From Flavobacteriaceae bacterium (GTDB lineage: Bacteria > Bacteroidota > Bacteroidia > Flavobacteriales > Flavobacteriaceae), in NCBI GenBank assembly GCA_027490305.1, contig JAIXYI010000018.1:31227-95226 (forward strand): a stretch of DNA of 64,000 nucleotides. The letters run 5' to 3'. Under the pieces are notes generated by a model that had not been told where the DNA came from, ran no database searches, and saw only the letters and a list, made by a program, of their open reading frames with translations. Of this stretch, positions 62,728 to 64,000 are shown piece after piece; position 1 is the first letter of the stretch, and each line of letters begins with the position of its first letter. A program made the position numbers and the translations under genes.

Positions 62728-62868
62728 TCAATCCCGTGTTTTCGGCGGCTGCACCTGCGGATCAGGGTCTTTGGTCGGTGGGATGGCATCGAAATCCACC
62801 GGTTGGGTGGTTTGTCCAAACGCCAGTAACGAGAACCATAGAAACGCGGCTACCAGAATCGTTTTCAT
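62728..62868 (-). CDS. 46-residue secreted peptide, hypothetical
   Basis: A short frame, ATG at 62868 to TGA at 62728. It begins with a good signal peptide (KTILVAAFLWFSLLAFGQ), leaving a mature part of about 27 residues rich in Pro, Asp and Gln (PPTKDPDPQVQPPKTRD). Its stop touches that of the lipoprotein gene. The signal peptide makes chance unlikely, but no homologue is known to me, and a run of ten A lies just before the ATG on this strand. Confidence 0.5.
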   Translation of the reverse strand: MKTILVAAFLWFSLLAFGQTTQPVDFDAIPPTKDPDPQVQPPKTRD

Positions 62869-62996
62869 CTTTTTTTTTTTCAGCAAGGGAGCTACCGACA
62901 CCCGTCACGGTGTTACGTTTTGCACCCAAAGCGTTGCAATCTTTCGACAAGGGCGAAATTAGCGGAACGCAATTTTTCGATTCTGTCATAACTGCG

Positions 62997-63004
62997 TACC
63001 TTTG
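62997..63004 (+). promoter_or_regulatory. -7 element (TACCTTTG) of the glycosyltransferase gene
   Basis: TACCTTTGCACC is a textbook Bacteroidota -7 box, 25 bases before the ATG at 63030; a TTTTTCG stretch lies near -33. Confidence 0.6.
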
Positions 63005-63029
63005 CACCACCGAAAAATGCAAGGGTTTT

Positions 63030-64000
63030 ATGCTGGACATCGTTTTCTGGATTTTCGTTGCCGTTACCTTCCTTCAGTTCCTGTACTACGTGGTGGTATT
63101 TGGGAAATTCGCGTATTACAAAGCGAAAAAGCAAACCCCAAAGCGCATACCCGTTTCTGTCATCGTTTGTGCCAAGAACGAAGAGGAAAACGTCCGACGC
63201 TTTATCCCACTATTGGCCGAGCAGGAATACCCCGATTTTGAAATCGTGCTCATCGACGACGCTTCTTCCGACGAAACACTCGAGGTTTTTGAAGAATTCG
63301 AACGCCAGTACCGAAACATCCGGTTGGTAAAAGTGGCCAATAACGAAGCCTTCTGGGGCAACAAGAAGTTCGCCCTCACACTCGGTATAAAAGCCGCTTC
63401 AAAAGACTATCTCCTGTTTACCGACGCCGATTGCTATCCTTCCTCCAAAAACTGGATCACCGAGATGACCTCGCATTTCTCGGCGCAGAAAACCATTGTG
63501 TTGGGCTATGGCGCGTATGAAAAAATCCCGAATTCGTTTCTCAATAAACTCATCCGCTACGAGACGCTTTTGACGGCGGTCCAATATTTCTCCTATGCCA
63601 AAGCAGGCAACCCCTATATGGGCGTCGGCCGTAACATGGCGTACAAAAAAGAGGAGTTCTTCAAAGTAGACGGTTTCCGCGACCACCTGAAAATCCGTTC
63701 GGGTGACGACGATCTTTTCATCAACCAGGTAGCCAATAAAAAGAACACGACGATTTGCTATACCACGGAAAGCATCACCTACTCAAAACCGAAAACGTCG
63801 TTCAAGGAGTGGTTTACGCAGAAACGCCGTCACGTGGCAACCGCCGGTCATTATAAGATGAAAGATCGTGTGTTTCTCGGTCTCTTCTTCGTGTCGCAAT
63901 TCCTGTTCGTCATCCTCGCCACGCTGTTGCTGGCCTTCCTTTTTAATTGGATCGCCGTGGTGTCGATTATCGGCTTCCGCTACCTTTTTGCATGGCTCAC
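63030..64000 (+). CDS. Glycosyltransferase family 2, membrane type (partial)
   Basis: The first 323 codons of a gene that runs off the right edge. The ATG at 63030 opens an N-terminal membrane span (FWIFVAVTFLQFLYYVVVF), then the GT2 domain: VIVCAKNEEENVRRFIPLL, VLIDDASSDETL, the metal motif FTDADCYP, SGDDDLFINQ and the QKRRH acceptor motif. A hydrophobic stretch at the end begins a C-terminal span group (FVSQFLFVILATLLLAFLF). It should polymerise or add sugars at the inner membrane; product unknown. An in-frame-shifted ATG at 63017 belongs to another frame. Confidence 0.9.
   Translation, partial: MLDIVFWIFVAVTFLQFLYYVVVFGKFAYYKAKKQTPKRIPVSVIVCAKNEEENVRRFIPLLAEQEYPDFEIVLIDDASSDETLEVFEEFERQYRNIRLVKVANNEAFWGNKKFALTLGIKAASKDYLLFTDADCYPSSKNWITEMTSHFSAQKTIVLGYGAYEKIPNSFLNKLIRYETLLTAVQYFSYAKAGNPYMGVGRNMAYKKEEFFKVDGFRDHLKIRSGDDDLFINQVANKKNTTICYTTESITYSKPKTSFKEWFTQKRRHVATAGHYKMKDRVFLGLFFVSQFLFVILATLLLAFLFNWIAVVSIIGFRYLFAWL

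Overview
This window is a stretch of a Bacteroidota chromosome, almost certainly from a member of the Flavobacteriaceae with an unusually GC-rich (roughly half G+C) Flavobacterium-like genome. The evidence is a gliding-motility-type (type B) and a Por-type (type A) C-terminal sorting domain, i.e. cargo of the type IX secretion system; promoters of the Bacteroidota form TTG-N19-TAnnTTTG and few Shine-Dalgarno sites; DUF4252, DUF5683, WbqC-type and SusC/TonB-type proteins; and the core gene order parA-parB-DUF5683-dapB-lepB-wbqC / EEP-rhomboid-rhomboid-mutL-ribH-TPR / recF, which I recall as flavobacterial. No tRNA, rRNA, CRISPR array, prophage or insertion sequence was recognised; all genes seen are intact except the two cut by the window edges.

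Layout. 1-5.3 kb (minus strand): a truncated repetitive secreted protein, then a tightly overlapping four-gene surface-sugar operon (PLP sugar aminotransferase, FemAB/GNAT-like acetyltransferase, Wzx-like flippase, hexapeptide acyltransferase; transcription order 5246 to 963). 5.3-13.2 kb: a type B T9SS cargo protein, then an RDD / SpoIIM-like / DUF4129 / DUF4350 / MoxR / DUF58 membrane-stress or envelope cluster. 13.3-16.8 kb: a TrmH-type RNA methyltransferase lacking an ordinary start codon, the bifunctional (p)ppGpp enzyme and a YdeI/DUF1905 protein. 16.9-20.7 kb: a MerR regulator with all the hallmarks of an adenosylcobalamin photoreceptor (CarH type), translationally coupled to crtI-crtB-crtZ. 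20.7-24.3 kb: DUF4252 pair, anti-sigma-like protein and ECF sigma factor on the minus strand, and a divergent S41 protease lipoprotein. 24.3-30.4 kb: a vitamin B12 uptake locus, with a cobalamin riboswitch leading into btuB and a BtuG-like beta-propeller lipoprotein on one strand and btuF-btuC-btuD on the other. 30.4-33.6 kb: accessory metabolic genes, two heptameric repeat arrays and a strongly foldable RNA element. 33.6-46.1 kb: chromosome partition, lysine/peptidoglycan synthesis, signal peptidase, mismatch repair, riboflavin and RecF genes. 46.2-55.4 kb: rhodanese-thioredoxin lipoprotein, DUF2461, glycosyltransferase, asparagine synthetase, MurB, PaiB-like, AlkD-like and a large TonB-type barrel. 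55.5-62.7 kb: a type A T9SS beta-propeller, an uncharacterised P-loop ATPase overlapping an ABC exporter with an abnormal signature motif, a lipoprotein isoaspartyl peptidase and two small envelope proteins. The window ends inside a GT2 glycosyltransferase.

How parts may work together (inference): the CarH-type regulator needs adenosylcobalamin, and a complete corrinoid import system lies 4-13 kb away under its own riboswitch, so light-controlled pigment synthesis and B12 supply sit side by side. The strongest candidates for new biology are the light/B12-regulated crt operon with its palindromic operator, the ATPase/ABC pair at 58.4-61.1 kb, and the RNA element plus heptamer arrays upstream of parAB.
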